DNA from: Stenotrophomonas sp. UBA2124
GTDB lineage: Bacteria > Pseudomonadota > Gammaproteobacteria > Xanthomonadales > Xanthomonadaceae
Assembly: GCA_002329155.1 (NCBI GenBank)
Contig: DCXY01000019.1
Coordinates: 34,952 to 98,951, forward strand
Length of the DNA: 64,000 nucleotides
Direction: 5' to 3'
Below, one piece after another: positions 8,901 through 18,293 of the stretch. The translations under genes and the position numbers were made by a program. Every line of letters starts with the position of its first letter. Within the stretch, counting starts at the first letter, position 1. The notes below the pieces were generated by a model, which worked only from the letters and a program-made list of their open reading frames with translations, was not told where the DNA came from and did no database searches.

Positions 8901-10103
8901 TCAGCGGATCATGTTGAACAGCGACATCGATTGCATCTGGGTAAATACCGTCTGCGCCGCCTGCAACGCGGCGCCTTCGAGCTTGTATTGGCCGATGGCC
9001 TCGGCGTAGTTGAGATCGCGCAGGTCCGACAGCGATGACTTGAGCGTTACCGAGTTGGCTTCGCGCAGCGCCGCTGCATCGTCGATGGCCTTGAGCTGGG
9101 CGCCGCCTGCGGCACGCGCATCGATCATTGCCTCCGAGGCACGTGCTACATCACGCAGGCTGGCCTGCAGGCCGTTCTGCTGGGCGGTACGGCCGGCCTG
9201 GGTGGAGGTGTCCATATCCAGTGCCTGTACCAGTTGATCGATGGTGGCGAACACATCGCGCGTTTCCGCCTGGCCTGCCTTGAACTGGTCGCCGGCTGCC
9301 GGCGCGCCTTCAATGCGCAGACGCAGGCCCTGGAACACGATGTCCGCACCCGCTGCATGGCTGCCGGTGCCGACCACCGTGCCACCTGCGTCCAGCACCT
9401 CATAGCTGTCTGGTGCGGTGAAGCGCAGCGTGTAGGCGTTGCCGTCCCAGCTGCCTGAGCCGTCACGGCTGACGCTGGTCAGTACCGCCTTGCCGGTATT
9501 GCCTGTGGCAGCGGCACCATTGACCGTGCCATCACCGGTGCGGATACGCAGGAATATCTCGCTGCCGGGCTGCACATCCTTGACGAAAGTGCCCGGTGCT
9601 ATCTCCACCTGGCGTTGGTTCTGATCGCCGTTGTAACGGACGTTGCCATGGTCCATGGTGAAGGGTGCATCCGCATCGGAAGCACCGCCAAACAGATAGC
9701 GGCCGTTGCCATCGGCGGTATTGGCCAAGGCCAGCATCTGTTCCTTCAGTGATTTCAGCTCGGCGGAAATGGTTTTGCGGTCATCGGCTGAAAGCGCCGC
9801 GTTGTTGGCCTGCACGGTGAGGTCGGACATGCGCTGCAGCAGGCTGCCAGCCTGGGCCAGTGCGTTCTCCTGCAGGCCAAGGCGGTTCTGCGCGGTGCTG
9901 GCGTTGCTGCCCAGCTGGTCGAGCTCGGCAAGGATGCGGTCCATGCCCACGGCGCTACCGGAGGCCACCGGGTCGTCCTTGGCGGTGACGATCTTCTTGC
10001 CGGTGGCCAGCTGCTGCTCCAGGTGCGAGAGCTTGCTCTGCTTGGCCAGCATCAACGAGATCGACTGGTCGAACATCATGTTGCTGGAGATGCGATTGTT
10101 CAT
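8901..10103 (-). CDS. flgL: Hook-filament junction protein FlgL (HAP3)
   Basis: A 400-residue protein that joins hook to filament together with FlgK. The N-terminus (RISSNMMFDQSISLMLAKQSKLSHL, then QLATGKKIVTAKDDPVASG, residues 4-50) and the C-terminus (ALQAAQTVFTQMQSMSLFNMIR) are the flagellin-like D0/D1 helices expected of FlgL. No signal peptide; it is a type III export substrate. Its start codon overlaps the stop of flgK by one base, showing translational coupling. Confidence 0.96.
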   Translation of the reverse strand: MNNRISSNMMFDQSISLMLAKQSKLSHLEQQLATGKKIVTAKDDPVASGSAVGMDRILAELDQLGSNASTAQNRLGLQENALAQAGSLLQRMSDLTVQANNAALSADDRKTISAELKSLKEQMLALANTADGNGRYLFGGASDADAPFTMDHGNVRYNGDQNQRQVEIAPGTFVKDVQPGSEIFLRIRTGDGTVNGAAATGNTGKAVLTSVSRDGSGSWDGNAYTLRFTAPDSYEVLDAGGTVVGTGSHAAGADIVFQGLRLRIEGAPAAGDQFKAGQAETRDVFATIDQLVQALDMDTSTQAGRTAQQNGLQASLRDVARASEAMIDARAAGGAQLKAIDDAAALREANSVTLKSSLSDLRDLNYAEAIGQYKLEGAALQAAQTVFTQMQSMSLFNMIR

Positions 10104-11980
10104 CAGCCCACCGCCTTCAGGATTGTCTGGAACATGGTGTCGGCGGTGGAGATCAGCTGCGATGCGGCCTGGTAGGCCTGCTGCAGCCGCAGCATGTCCG
10201 CTGCTTCCTCATCCAGGTTCACGCCGGAGATGGAGTCACGCGCCGCCTGCGCGTTGTCGGTGATGGCCTGCTGGGCCTTGAGCGAGTACTCGGCCGAGCG
10301 TGCTGCCGAGCCCACCTGGGTGGTCAGCCCGCCGAGCGCGCCGTTCAGCGTGATGGTGCCGGCGCTGAGCACCTTGGCATCCTCCACCGCGGCCAGCCGT
10401 TTGGCGTTGCCGTTGTCACTGGAGCCCGGTGCGGTACGGCCGATGTTGAAACTGTCGCCGGCAGCAGGTTTGCCATCGAGTACCACGCTCCAGCCGTTGG
10501 CCTTGATCGCCTCGCCAGCGGTGTAGGGATAGGGGCCGGCACCGTCGATGGTGTAGTTGTTGGCATCCACAAAGCGGATGCTCGCCGGGTTGAGCAGATT
10601 GGCATGGCCGGCGTTCTCCACGTCAACGGCGCCCAGTACGCCAGTGCCGGTGTTGTTCAGTGCGCTGGTGGCTTTCACCGGGTTGGCGGCGGCAATGCGC
10701 GAAGGATCGGTGATGGCCACCGACATGCCACCGATGGCGCTGGTGGTGGGCTGCAGCAGGAAGCGGTCGCCATTTGCCGGGGCGCCGTTGAGCACCAGCT
10801 TCACGCCGTTGACCACGAATGGATCGGCGGCCGTGCCGGCACCGGTCATGGCTACGGTGGCGCCGGTATCTGCACGGCTGGCCTGCCAGCTGCTGCCGTT
10901 GAACCGCAGCATCAGGTTCTGGCCGTCCAGCTTGGACACATCGCCATAGCTGGCGGTGAAGGTAGCCGTGCTGGTGTTGCCGGCATGCGCACCGGCCTTG
11001 GGCTGGCCGATGGTGAAGAAGTTGCTGCCCATGTCACCGTACAGGTCCATGCCTTCGGCATGGGCCTGGTTGAAGGTGGTGGCCATGCCCACCGCGATGC
11101 GTCCGAGTTCGGCCTGTGCCGGTGTGAGCACATTGCCGCGGAACTCCAGCAGGCCGCCTATCTGGCCGCTCATCGCGTTGCTGTCCAGGGTGACGGTCTG
11201 GCCCTGGGTGACGATGGCCAGCTGCAGGCGTTCGGGCTGATACGGATCAGCTGCGGTGGTCAGCTGCGATGCCGTGGTACCCACCACCAGCGCATGTCCG
11301 CCAGCGGAGTACACATTCATCACGCCACCATCCTGGATGACCGCATTGCCGCCGGTATAGCCCACCAGTTTGCTGATGAGCTGGTCGCGGCGGTCCAGCA
11401 GATCCGGTGCGGCGGCGGCGGAATCACTGCCGATGGCGCCATTAAGCTGGGCGATCTCCTTGGCCAGCCGGTTGACTTCGGTGCTGGCCGACAGCAGCCC
11501 GTTGTTGACCTCGCCGTTGAGCGTGTCCAGGTTGCTGGAGAGCTGCTTGAAGCGGGTCACCAAGGTGGACGCATTGTCCAGCACGTCGCGACGGTTGGCG
11601 GTGGCCGCGGCATTGGCGGAAAGACCGTTCACCGAGTTGAAGAATTTTGACCACACGCCGTTGACGTTGGTTGCCGTGTCCGACATCAGGCTGTCCACGC
11701 GGTCGGCCATGGTTGAGAGCTGCTTCAAACGCGCCAGTTCACCACTGCCATCGAGCAGGCGGGAGATGGCCAGCTGGTCCGCGACGCGGCGGATGTCGGT
11801 GATGCGGGCGCCGTTGCCCACGTCGCCATAGCCCACATCGGTGGGGTTGCGCGTGGCGAAGTCAACCTTCTGGCGGCTGTACCCATCGGTCTTGATGTTG
11901 GCCACGTTGTGGCTGACGGTTGCCAGCGCACGCTGGAACGCGATCAGTGCACTGGTACTGGTGGAAAGCACATTGGACAT
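10103..11980 (-). CDS. flgK: Hook-filament junction protein FlgK (HAP1)
   Basis: A 625-residue hook-associated protein. The N-terminal rod/hook-type motif (STSTSALIAFQRALATVSHNVANIKTDGYSRQ) and the C-terminal helix (SGVNLDEEAADMLRLQQAYQAASQLI) are family hallmarks. The middle carries two similar FLG-type domains, each with a LRF-x-GS / VVNGVKLVLNGAPANGD type segment. It follows flgJ by 11 bases and runs into flgL, so it belongs to the long flgG-L operon. Confidence 0.97.
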   Translation of the reverse strand: MSNVLSTSTSALIAFQRALATVSHNVANIKTDGYSRQKVDFATRNPTDVGYGDVGNGARITDIRRVADQLAISRLLDGSGELARLKQLSTMADRVDSLMSDTATNVNGVWSKFFNSVNGLSANAAATANRRDVLDNASTLVTRFKQLSSNLDTLNGEVNNGLLSASTEVNRLAKEIAQLNGAIGSDSAAAAPDLLDRRDQLISKLVGYTGGNAVIQDGGVMNVYSAGGHALVVGTTASQLTTAADPYQPERLQLAIVTQGQTVTLDSNAMSGQIGGLLEFRGNVLTPAQAELGRIAVGMATTFNQAHAEGMDLYGDMGSNFFTIGQPKAGAHAGNTSTATFTASYGDVSKLDGQNLMLRFNGSSWQASRADTGATVAMTGAGTAADPFVVNGVKLVLNGAPANGDRFLLQPTTSAIGGMSVAITDPSRIAAANPVKATSALNNTGTGVLGAVDVENAGHANLLNPASIRFVDANNYTIDGAGPYPYTAGEAIKANGWSVVLDGKPAAGDSFNIGRTAPGSSDNGNAKRLAAVEDAKVLSAGTITLNGALGGLTTQVGSAARSAEYSLKAQQAITDNAQAARDSISGVNLDEEAADMLRLQQAYQAASQLISTADTMFQTILKAVG

Positions 11981-11991
11981 GGGTTGCTATC

Positions 11992-13182
11992 TCAACGAAG
12001 GTTGGTGCCACCCAGCGCCACGGCGCTGGCGAAGGGCTGGGCCATGCGCGCGCCGACATCACCAATGGCGGCAACGGCACGCTGGATGGTAGGGCCCGCG
12101 GCAATGGCGGCGATTTTGGCGGCATAGGACGGGTCGGTGGCGTAACCGGCGCGCTGCAGGCCCTGCGCGAAGCCGCGCACATCGCTGCCCGCCTTGAGCG
12201 CGGCCTGGTAGCGGGGGCTGTTCTTGAGCATGCGCACGTAGTCTCCGAAGCTCTCGGCCACTGAGCCATAGGCACGGAAGCTGGCGGTCTCGTTGCGGCG
12301 CTGCCCGTTCACGTATTCGTGGGTGCCGGTGCTGACACGCTCACCGCTCCAGCCGGTGGCCTTGATGCCGAACAGGTTGTGGCTGCTCTGGCCGTTGCCA
12401 TGCTTGATATGGCGCTTGCCCCAGCCGGTTTCCAACGCTGCCTGTGCAACCAGGGCGCGTGGGTTGACGCCCAGCTCGCGTGCCGCACGTTCGGCATGCG
12501 GCCAGATGCTGGCCACAAAGCCTTCCGGCGTGTGCTGGCCAAGCCGGTTGGCCGCAAGCGTGGCGTGCGTGGTGTCCACCACATCGCCGCGTTCGCTGGC
12601 CGTTGGCGCGCTCCAGCGGTCATTGGCTGCGGCCCAATCGCCTGCAGCAAGCGGGGCAGGGCTGTCATAGGGGTTGCTGCTGCCCAGCGCGGCATGCAGA
12701 TCCTGGGTGTCGCGGCCTGCGATAAGGTCCAGCGCCTGCGCTTCCGGTGCCGGGCCGGCGGTGGAACCGGAAAGCCCGTACTGCTGCAGCACCACGGCCA
12801 TGTTGTCGGCTTCGGGCTGCAGGGGCAGGGCGTTGGCGGCAGGGCCATTGAGAGGATAGGCCTGCTCAACGGGGGTGGGGTTGATGCGCTGGTCCAGGGC
12901 AGGTTGTGCCACCTGGTCGGCGCCGCCCAACTGGCGCGCGATCATGGCCGACAGGCCCAGCCCACGCCCCTTGGTCATGGCCTCGGCAATGCGCTGGTCA
13001 TGCATCTCGCGGAACATCTGGTTCTCGCCCGGGAACAGCGAATCGCCGAAGCTGGCCTCACGCATGCTCTTGATCAGCATCTGCGCGAACTGGCCTTCCA
13101 GCTGCCGCGCCACCTTGTCGATCTTTGCCGGGTCGTTGGCAATGACAGGGTTCAACGCCATCGGCTGCGGGGCAATGCGCAT
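11992..13182 (-). CDS. flgJ: Flagellar rod assembly protein/muramidase FlgJ
   Basis: A 396-residue two-domain protein. The N-terminal rod-binding domain (residues 20-85, VARQLEGQFAQMLIKSMREA) acts as a rod-capping scaffold. The C-terminal glucosaminidase domain (about 218-375) cuts peptidoglycan so the rod can pass; the catalytic Glu is E251 in ALETGWGK. The linker (90-215) is long and of low conservation, making the protein longer than the enterobacterial form (about 313). It is exported to the periplasm by the flagellar system, so no signal peptide is seen. It lies 2 bases after flgI. Confidence 0.97.
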   Translation of the reverse strand: MRIAPQPMALNPVIANDPAKIDKVARQLEGQFAQMLIKSMREASFGDSLFPGENQMFREMHDQRIAEAMTKGRGLGLSAMIARQLGGADQVAQPALDQRINPTPVEQAYPLNGPAANALPLQPEADNMAVVLQQYGLSGSTAGPAPEAQALDLIAGRDTQDLHAALGSSNPYDSPAPLAAGDWAAANDRWSAPTASERGDVVDTTHATLAANRLGQHTPEGFVASIWPHAERAARELGVNPRALVAQAALETGWGKRHIKHGNGQSSHNLFGIKATGWSGERVSTGTHEYVNGQRRNETASFRAYGSVAESFGDYVRMLKNSPRYQAALKAGSDVRGFAQGLQRAGYATDPSYAAKIAAIAAGPTIQRAVAAIGDVGARMAQPFASAVALGGTNLR

Positions 13183-13184
13183 GA

Positions 13185-14297
13185 TCAGATCACCTCCAGG
13201 TCCGCGCTCAATGCGCCGGCCTGCTTGAGGGCCTCAAGAATGGCGATCAGGTCGCCCGGCGCGGCGCCCACTTCATTCACCGCACGCACGATTTCATCCA
13301 GCGTGGCACCGCCGTTGAAGCGGAACATGCGGCTGCCCTCGTTGCTGGCGGTGATGGTGGATTGCGGCACGGCCACGGTCTGGCCACCGGCCAGTGCGTT
13401 CGGCTGGCTGACCTGTGTGGCCTCGCTCACGGTCACCGTGAGCGAGCCGTGGGAGATGGCCGCAGGGCTCACGCGCACCCCTGAGCCGATCACCACGGTG
13501 CCGGTGCGCGAGTTCACCACCACCCGCGCCGGAGCCGCACCCGGAGAAACTTCGACGTTCTCGATGCGCGCCAGCATGCCAATGCGTGCGCCGGCGTCTG
13601 TCGGTGCCTGTACCGCCACCGTGCCGCCATCAACGGCACGCGCGGCACCATCGCCGAAGGTGGCATTCAATGCGCTGACCATGCGCGACACGGTGGTGAA
13701 ATCGCTCTGGTGCAGGTTCAGGGTGATTTCGCCAGCTGCGCCGAATACGTCGGGCAGGGCGCGCTCCACCGTGGCGCCATTGGGTATGCGGCCAACGCTG
13801 GGAATGTTCACCGACACGCGCGAGCCATCGCGGCCCTGCACGCCGAAGCCACCAACCACCAGATTACCCTGGGCAATGGCGTATACCTGCCCATCAGCAC
13901 CTTTCAGCGGCGCCATCAGCAGCGAGCCACCACGCAGCGACACCGCATTGCCTACCGAGGAAACCGTGATGTCGATGGTCTGCCCCGGCTTGGCGAATGC
14001 CGGTAGCTCGGCATGGATGGCCACGGCCGCCACGTTCTTCAGCTGCGGGTTGACGTTTGCCGGAACATTGACGCCCAGCTCGCCAAGCAGGTTCTTCAGG
14101 CTCTGTACGGTGAAGGGTGCCTGACTGGTGCGGTCACCGCTGCCATCAAGGCCGACAACCAGGCCGTAACCAACCAGTGCGTTGCCACGCACGCCACCTA
14201 CCTGCGCAAGGTCCTTGATGCGCTCTGCGTGTGCAGGAAACGCGCAGCAGACCAGCAGGGCGAGTACGGCACAGCGGAGCTTGATGAAAGGCGTCAT
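13185..14297 (-). CDS. flgI: Flagellar P-ring protein FlgI
   Basis: A 370-residue periplasmic ring protein that surrounds the rod in the peptidoglycan layer. Residues 1-24 form a Sec signal peptide (hydrophobic core CAVLALLVCCAF, cleavage after AHA). The mature part starts ERIKDLAQVGGVRGNALVGYGLVVGL, the standard FlgI N-terminus, and ends with DLIAILEALKQAGALSADLEVI. Length is normal. It lies between flgH and flgJ, with 2-base spacing to flgJ. Confidence 0.98.
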   Translation of the reverse strand: MTPFIKLRCAVLALLVCCAFPAHAERIKDLAQVGGVRGNALVGYGLVVGLDGSGDRTSQAPFTVQSLKNLLGELGVNVPANVNPQLKNVAAVAIHAELPAFAKPGQTIDITVSSVGNAVSLRGGSLLMAPLKGADGQVYAIAQGNLVVGGFGVQGRDGSRVSVNIPSVGRIPNGATVERALPDVFGAAGEITLNLHQSDFTTVSRMVSALNATFGDGAARAVDGGTVAVQAPTDAGARIGMLARIENVEVSPGAAPARVVVNSRTGTVVIGSGVRVSPAAISHGSLTVTVSEATQVSQPNALAGGQTVAVPQSTITASNEGSRMFRFNGGATLDEIVRAVNEVGAAPGDLIAILEALKQAGALSADLEVI

Positions 14298-14305
14298 GAT
14301 CGTGC

Positions 14306-14995
14306 TCAGAACAGGGACAGTGCCGAGTTGAAGAAGCGGCCCAGCCAGCCCATTGCATTGGACTGTGCCACCGCGCCACGCCCGCCATAGACGATGCGCG
14401 CATCGGCAACCTTGCTGGAGGGAATGGTGTTGTCCGCGCCAATGTCGGCCGCACGCACGACCCCCTGGATCTGCACCAGTTCATCGCCCTGGTTCAGGCG
14501 CAGGTTCTTCTGCCCCTGCACGACCAGGTTGCCGTTGGGCAGGCGCTGGATCACGGTCACGGTCACGCTGCCCTGCAGGCGGTTGCTCTGCGCGCTGTTG
14601 CCCTTGCCGTTGAAGTTGCTCTCGCTTTCGGCAGATGCGCCAAGAATCTTGGTGCCGCCCAGGGTGACCGGCGCGCCGAACAGCGTGGGCGAGCCCATGT
14701 CGATATCGGACTTCTTGCTGATGGCGGTGCTGGCCGTGGTGGTGGCCATGGTGCTTTCCATCAGTGCGATGGTCAGCAGGTCACCCACATCGCGCGCGCG
14801 CCGGTCGCCATACAGGTTAAGGCCGGGGCCGGCGCTGTAGATGGCACCTGCGGTGGGCGTGGCTGCGGGTACAACGATGGGCTGCACCGGTGCCATGGGC
14901 GGGTACGGGCGCACATCGCCGGCAAGCGTGCAGCCTGCCCCAAGCAGGGTGCAGGCGACGACGGGAATATGACGCAGCAGTCGGGTGGTGCGCAT
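14306..14995 (-). CDS. flgH: Flagellar L-ring lipoprotein FlgH
   Basis: An outer-membrane lipoprotein of about 229 residues that forms the L ring. The lipobox is LGAGC near residue 22. Typical FlgH blocks follow: YGDRRARDVGDLLTIALMEST, then GSVTVTVIQRLPNGNLVVQGQKNLRLNQGDE and DNTIPSSKVADARIVYGGRGAVAQSNAMGWLGRFF. The start at 14995 is chosen over the ATG at 15004 because GAGG lies at a good distance (9 bases) from it, while it would abut the upstream ATG. Confidence 0.96.
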   Translation of the reverse strand: MRTTRLLRHIPVVACTLLGAGCTLAGDVRPYPPMAPVQPIVVPAATPTAGAIYSAGPGLNLYGDRRARDVGDLLTIALMESTMATTTASTAISKKSDIDMGSPTLFGAPVTLGGTKILGASAESESNFNGKGNSAQSNRLQGSVTVTVIQRLPNGNLVVQGQKNLRLNQGDELVQIQGVVRAADIGADNTIPSSKVADARIVYGGRGAVAQSNAMGWLGRFFNSALSLF

Positions 14996-15018
14996 GACAT
15001 TCATCCTCAGGGCAATGC

Positions 15019-15804
15019 TCAGACGTTGTTGTTGAGATAGCCGAGCATCGAATCGGTGGTGGAAATGGCCTTGGCGTTCATCTCGTAGGCGCGCTGGGTT
15101 TCGATCATGGACACCAGCTCTTCCACCACGTTGACGTTGCTGCCTTCCAGCGCGCCCTGTACCACGCCACCCAGGCCGTTCAGGCCCGGCGTTCCGTTCT
15201 GTGCCGGGCCCGAAGCGGTGGTTTCCAGAAACAGGTTCTCGCCGTTTGCCTGGAGGCCTGCGGGATTGATGAAGTCGGTGAGCGAGAGCGAACCGATTTC
15301 CACCGCGGCTGCCTGGCCTGCCATCTTGACGGTGATGGTGCCGTCCTTGCCGATGGTCACCGACTGCGCGCCCTCCGGAATCTGGATGCCGGGCTGCACC
15401 GGGTAACCGCTGTTGGTCACCAACTCGCCCTGCGCGTTGATCTGGAAGCTGCCGTCGCGGGTGTAGGCGGACGTGCCGTCCGGCATCATCACTTCAAAGA
15501 AGCCGCGGCCATTGACCATCACGTCGAGAGCGCGGCCGGTCTGCTGCTGGCTGCCCTGCTCGAAGTGCTTGGAGGTGGCCACTACGCGTACGCCGGTACC
15601 CAGCTGCAGGCCGGTAGGCAACTGCGTCTGCGCCGACGACGAGCCACCAGGTTGGCGTACCTGTTGGTACAGCAGATCTTCAAAGCTGGCGCGGTCACGC
15701 TTGAACCCGGTGGTATTGGTGTTGGCCAGGTTGTTGGAGACCACGGACATGCGCGTCTGCTGCGCATCCAAGCCGGTCTTGGCGACCCACAAAGCCTGAT
15801 TCAT
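15019..15804 (-). CDS. flgG: Distal rod protein FlgG
   Basis: A 261-residue distal rod subunit. It starts NQALWVAKTGLDAQQTRMSVVSNNLANTNTTGFKRDRASFEDL, the FlgG signature, and ends with VNVVEELVSMIETQRAYEMNAKAISTTDSML. Length is the family norm. Unlike in compact flg operons, it is separated from flgF by 329 bases, and a good sigma-54 promoter lies in that gap, so it heads a new transcription unit, flgG-H-I-J-K-L. Confidence 0.98.
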   Translation of the reverse strand: MNQALWVAKTGLDAQQTRMSVVSNNLANTNTTGFKRDRASFEDLLYQQVRQPGGSSSAQTQLPTGLQLGTGVRVVATSKHFEQGSQQQTGRALDVMVNGRGFFEVMMPDGTSAYTRDGSFQINAQGELVTNSGYPVQPGIQIPEGAQSVTIGKDGTITVKMAGQAAAVEIGSLSLTDFINPAGLQANGENLFLETTASGPAQNGTPGLNGLGGVVQGALEGSNVNVVEELVSMIETQRAYEMNAKAISTTDSMLGYLNNNV

Positions 15805-16133
15805 GGTGCGGTTCCTCTGCTGCTGATGCCGGCCATCCGGCCCTTGCCGTCATCAATGCATGGGCTGTGCCAGAACATGTGGCGGAATGCCGGCGCGGTG
15901 GAATTGGAGCAGCGAGGGGCAGGGCGGCATGCAGCCCGGGCCGGCCAGGGCAAACGAAGTGCAGCCGGTTTGGAGCAGTGGTGTTGGCCTGGCCGTGGCT
16001 CCGGTCATTGCGACGGAGCGCCAGATGAGGTGTTTCTGTTCCGTCTGCCGGAGGCATTGCGCGCAGCCGGCTGACGGAAGATGTTGCGACTACATTCTTC
16101 CCGGTTCCCGGTTCCCGGTTCCCGGCTTCCCGG
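15805..16133. other. flgF-flgG intergenic spacer
   Basis: This 329-base gap has no supportable gene. It holds a sigma-54 promoter facing flgG near its left end, and a short TTCCCGG-type repeat tract (about 16097-16136) right next to the flgF stop. The open frames here lack ribosome-binding sites and family features. Confidence 0.7.
15857..15872 (-). promoter_or_regulatory. Sigma-54 promoter of flgG operon
   Basis: Minus-strand TGGCACAGCCCATGCA matches TGGCAC-N5-TTGCA with one mismatch, and keeps the invariant GG-N10-GC spacing. It ends 53 bases before the flgG start. RpoN control of rod/ring genes is usual in this family. Confidence 0.8.
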
Positions 16134-16136
16134 TCA
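16097..16136. repeat. TTCCCGG heptamer tract
   Basis: Four to five near-copies of a 7-base unit (TTCCCGG) run in tandem, with one copy altered by an extra C. A degenerate relative (TTCCCGG, TTCCCTG) occurs at about 17006-17040 beyond the flgE stop. Each tract lies at the 3' end of a flg gene, so a role in termination or a simple slippage repeat are both possible. Confidence 0.6.
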
Positions 16137-16883
16137 GCCGTTCAGGCGCAGCAGACTATTTGCGGTCCGCGCGTTCTCGTCGCCGTGCTTGATCACTTTC
16201 ACCTGCATTTCAAACTGGCGCTGCAGCTGGATCATCTGCACCAGTGCACCGGCCGCATCCACGTTGCTGGCTTCCAGCGTGCCGCTGTCCAGTGCCTTGC
16301 CCTGGCGCTGGGCGAAAGGCTGCTGCGGGTCGGTATTGCGCATCAGGCCATCCAGCCCGCGTTCGAGCTTGTCGTCGGGCGCTTCAACCACCCGCAGGCG
16401 GCCCACCTCGGCCATGGTCTGCGGGCCTTCGCCCAGCGGAATGATGGACAGCGTGCCGTCATTGCCGATCTCGATGGCCTGGTGTGGGGGCACGGCCACC
16501 GGGTTGCCGTTGGTGTCCAGCACCGCATTGCCTTCAGCCGTTACCAGCTGCCCGTTGGGCGTGAGCGACAGTGCGCCGCCGCGGGTATAGGCCTCGCTTC
16601 CGTCGCCGGACTGCACCGCCAGCCAGCTGCCCGGCTGCAGCGACAGATCCAGACCGTTGCCGGTGATCTGCTGCGCACCCACGCGGCGGTTGAAGCCTGC
16701 ATCCACATGCAGTGCGTCCACACGCGACGGAAAGCCCGGGCCCTGGATGCGGAATGCCTCGGTATTGGCCAGAGCCTCCTTGAAGCCCGGCGTATCCGAG
16801 TTGGCCAGGTTGTGCGACACGGTGGCCTGGGCCTGCAGGGAGGCGCGGGCACCGGTCATCGCAACGTAGAGGGCTTTGTCCAT
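16134..16883 (-). CDS. flgF: Proximal rod protein FlgF
   Basis: A 249-residue rod subunit. It begins DKALYVAMTGARASLQAQATVSHNLANSDTPGFKEAL, the FlgF form of the rod/hook N-terminal motif, and ends with GALVQMIQLQRQFEMQVKVIKHGDENARTANSLLRLNG. Length is normal. It follows flgE by 158 bases. The last coding bases run into the heptamer tract. Confidence 0.97.
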   Translation of the reverse strand: MDKALYVAMTGARASLQAQATVSHNLANSDTPGFKEALANTEAFRIQGPGFPSRVDALHVDAGFNRRVGAQQITGNGLDLSLQPGSWLAVQSGDGSEAYTRGGALSLTPNGQLVTAEGNAVLDTNGNPVAVPPHQAIEIGNDGTLSIIPLGEGPQTMAEVGRLRVVEAPDDKLERGLDGLMRNTDPQQPFAQRQGKALDSGTLEASNVDAAGALVQMIQLQRQFEMQVKVIKHGDENARTANSLLRLNG

Positions 16884-17041
16884 GGGGCGGGAACCAGAGA
16901 AGGGCGAGCGGAGAGATGTGGGGTGAACGCGAGCCGGATGGGCACGGGGATGAAGTGCTGAAGGGATGGTGCATCACACGCTTGATCAACCCGCGCCCGA
17001 CCAGACCTTCATTCCCGCATCCCTGTTCCCGGTTCCCTGCA

Positions 17042-18262
17042 TTACCTGATGTTGATGATGGTCTGGGTGATCTGGTCCTGCGTGGACACCATCTGCGCAT
17101 TGGCCTGGAAGTTGCGCTGGGCCACGATCATGTTCACCAGCTGCTCGGTGAGGTCCACGGTGGAGGCTTCCAGCGCGCCGGACTGGATCTGCCCCAGGTC
17201 CGAGGTATCCGGCGCACCGGTACGCGGGTTGCCGGAGGAATAGGTTTCCACCCACAGGTTGTTGCCCTGGTTCTGCAGGCCCTGCGGATTGTTGAAGGTG
17301 GTCAGTGCCACCTGGCCCAGCGGCTTGTCGGCGCCGTTGGAGTAGCGCGCGTACACCACACCCTTCTCGGAGATGTTGATCTCGTTGAGCTTGCCGGCGG
17401 CATAACCATCCTGGCGGGTGTCGCGTATGGCGAATTTCTCGCCGTACTGGGTGGAGCCGGAAAGATTCAAGGTCATGGACAGCACGCCGGCACCGGTGGT
17501 GGGCGTGAACGGGGCCAGCGTGATCTGGCCCGACGCCGGGCTGATCAGCGAGCCGGTATTGGAGAACTGCAGCAGCGTAGGTGCACCCACCGCCTGGCCA
17601 TCCACGTAGTTGTGTACCTGCCACTCGTTGGCATTGCCGGTCTTCACCAGGTAGGAGGTCTGGGTGTGGCTTACGCCCAGCGAGTCGTACACGGTGACGC
17701 CACCAGTGGAATGGCTATAGCTGTTGGCGTTGGTCGGGTCGAACGGCGTCACCGTCGGAACCTTGGCGTTGCCGGGCAGGGTGAAGGCCATGTTGACCTT
17801 CGAGGTCTGCTTGGGCGCGCTGTCGGTGGTGAGCAGCTGCAGGTCGGTCAGGGCGCCGTCAAAACGGGTACCGTCGGCGCTGGGCGCGAATACCTGCAGG
17901 CGTGCACCCTGCGGGTTCACCACATAGCCGGCGCTGTCGGTCTGGAAGTTGCCGGCGCGCGAATACACGCGCGTGCCGTTCATGTTCATGGTGAAGAAAC
18001 CTTCGCCTTCGATGGCCAGGTCCAGGCTGCGGCCGGTCTGGTCGATATTGCCCTGCGAGAACTGTTGGGCCACGTTGGTCAGGCGCACACCGGCACCAAT
18101 CGCATTGCGCGACAAGCCATAGCTGGTGGAGTTGAACAGATCGGCGAACTCGGCACGCGACTCCTTGAAGCCGGTGGTGTTGACGTTGGCGATGTTGTTG
18201 GCGGTGACGTTCAGGTCGGCATTTGCAGCGTTGATGCCCGACAACGAAATATTGAAACCCAT
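17042..18262 (-). CDS. flgE: Flagellar hook protein FlgE
   Basis: A 406-residue hook subunit. The start at 18262 gives MGFNISLSGINAANADLNVTANNIAN, the conserved FlgE N-terminus; the frame is open 17 codons further up to 18313 but that part overlaps the usual leader and flgD end and has no family match. The conserved segment NTTGFKESRAEFADLF and the C-terminus VNMIVAQRNFQANAQMVSTQDQITQTIINIR are present. The variable D2 region lies in the middle. It sits 31 bases after flgD. Confidence 0.97.
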   Translation of the reverse strand: MGFNISLSGINAANADLNVTANNIANVNTTGFKESRAEFADLFNSTSYGLSRNAIGAGVRLTNVAQQFSQGNIDQTGRSLDLAIEGEGFFTMNMNGTRVYSRAGNFQTDSAGYVVNPQGARLQVFAPSADGTRFDGALTDLQLLTTDSAPKQTSKVNMAFTLPGNAKVPTVTPFDPTNANSYSHSTGGVTVYDSLGVSHTQTSYLVKTGNANEWQVHNYVDGQAVGAPTLLQFSNTGSLISPASGQITLAPFTPTTGAGVLSMTLNLSGSTQYGEKFAIRDTRQDGYAAGKLNEINISEKGVVYARYSNGADKPLGQVALTTFNNPQGLQNQGNNLWVETYSSGNPRTGAPDTSDLGQIQSGALEASTVDLTEQLVNMIVAQRNFQANAQMVSTQDQITQTIINIR

Positions 18263-18293
18263 GGCGATACTCCTGGCGGATGCGGGGTGTGGC

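Noticed and set aside
12319..14124. 601-codon plus-strand frame spanning flgJ and flgI
   Set aside because: It crosses two proven genes on the opposite strand and shows no motif.
16097..16136. Possible CRISPR array from the TTCCCGG tract
   Set aside because: Units are 7 bases in direct tandem without spacers; no cas genes nearby.
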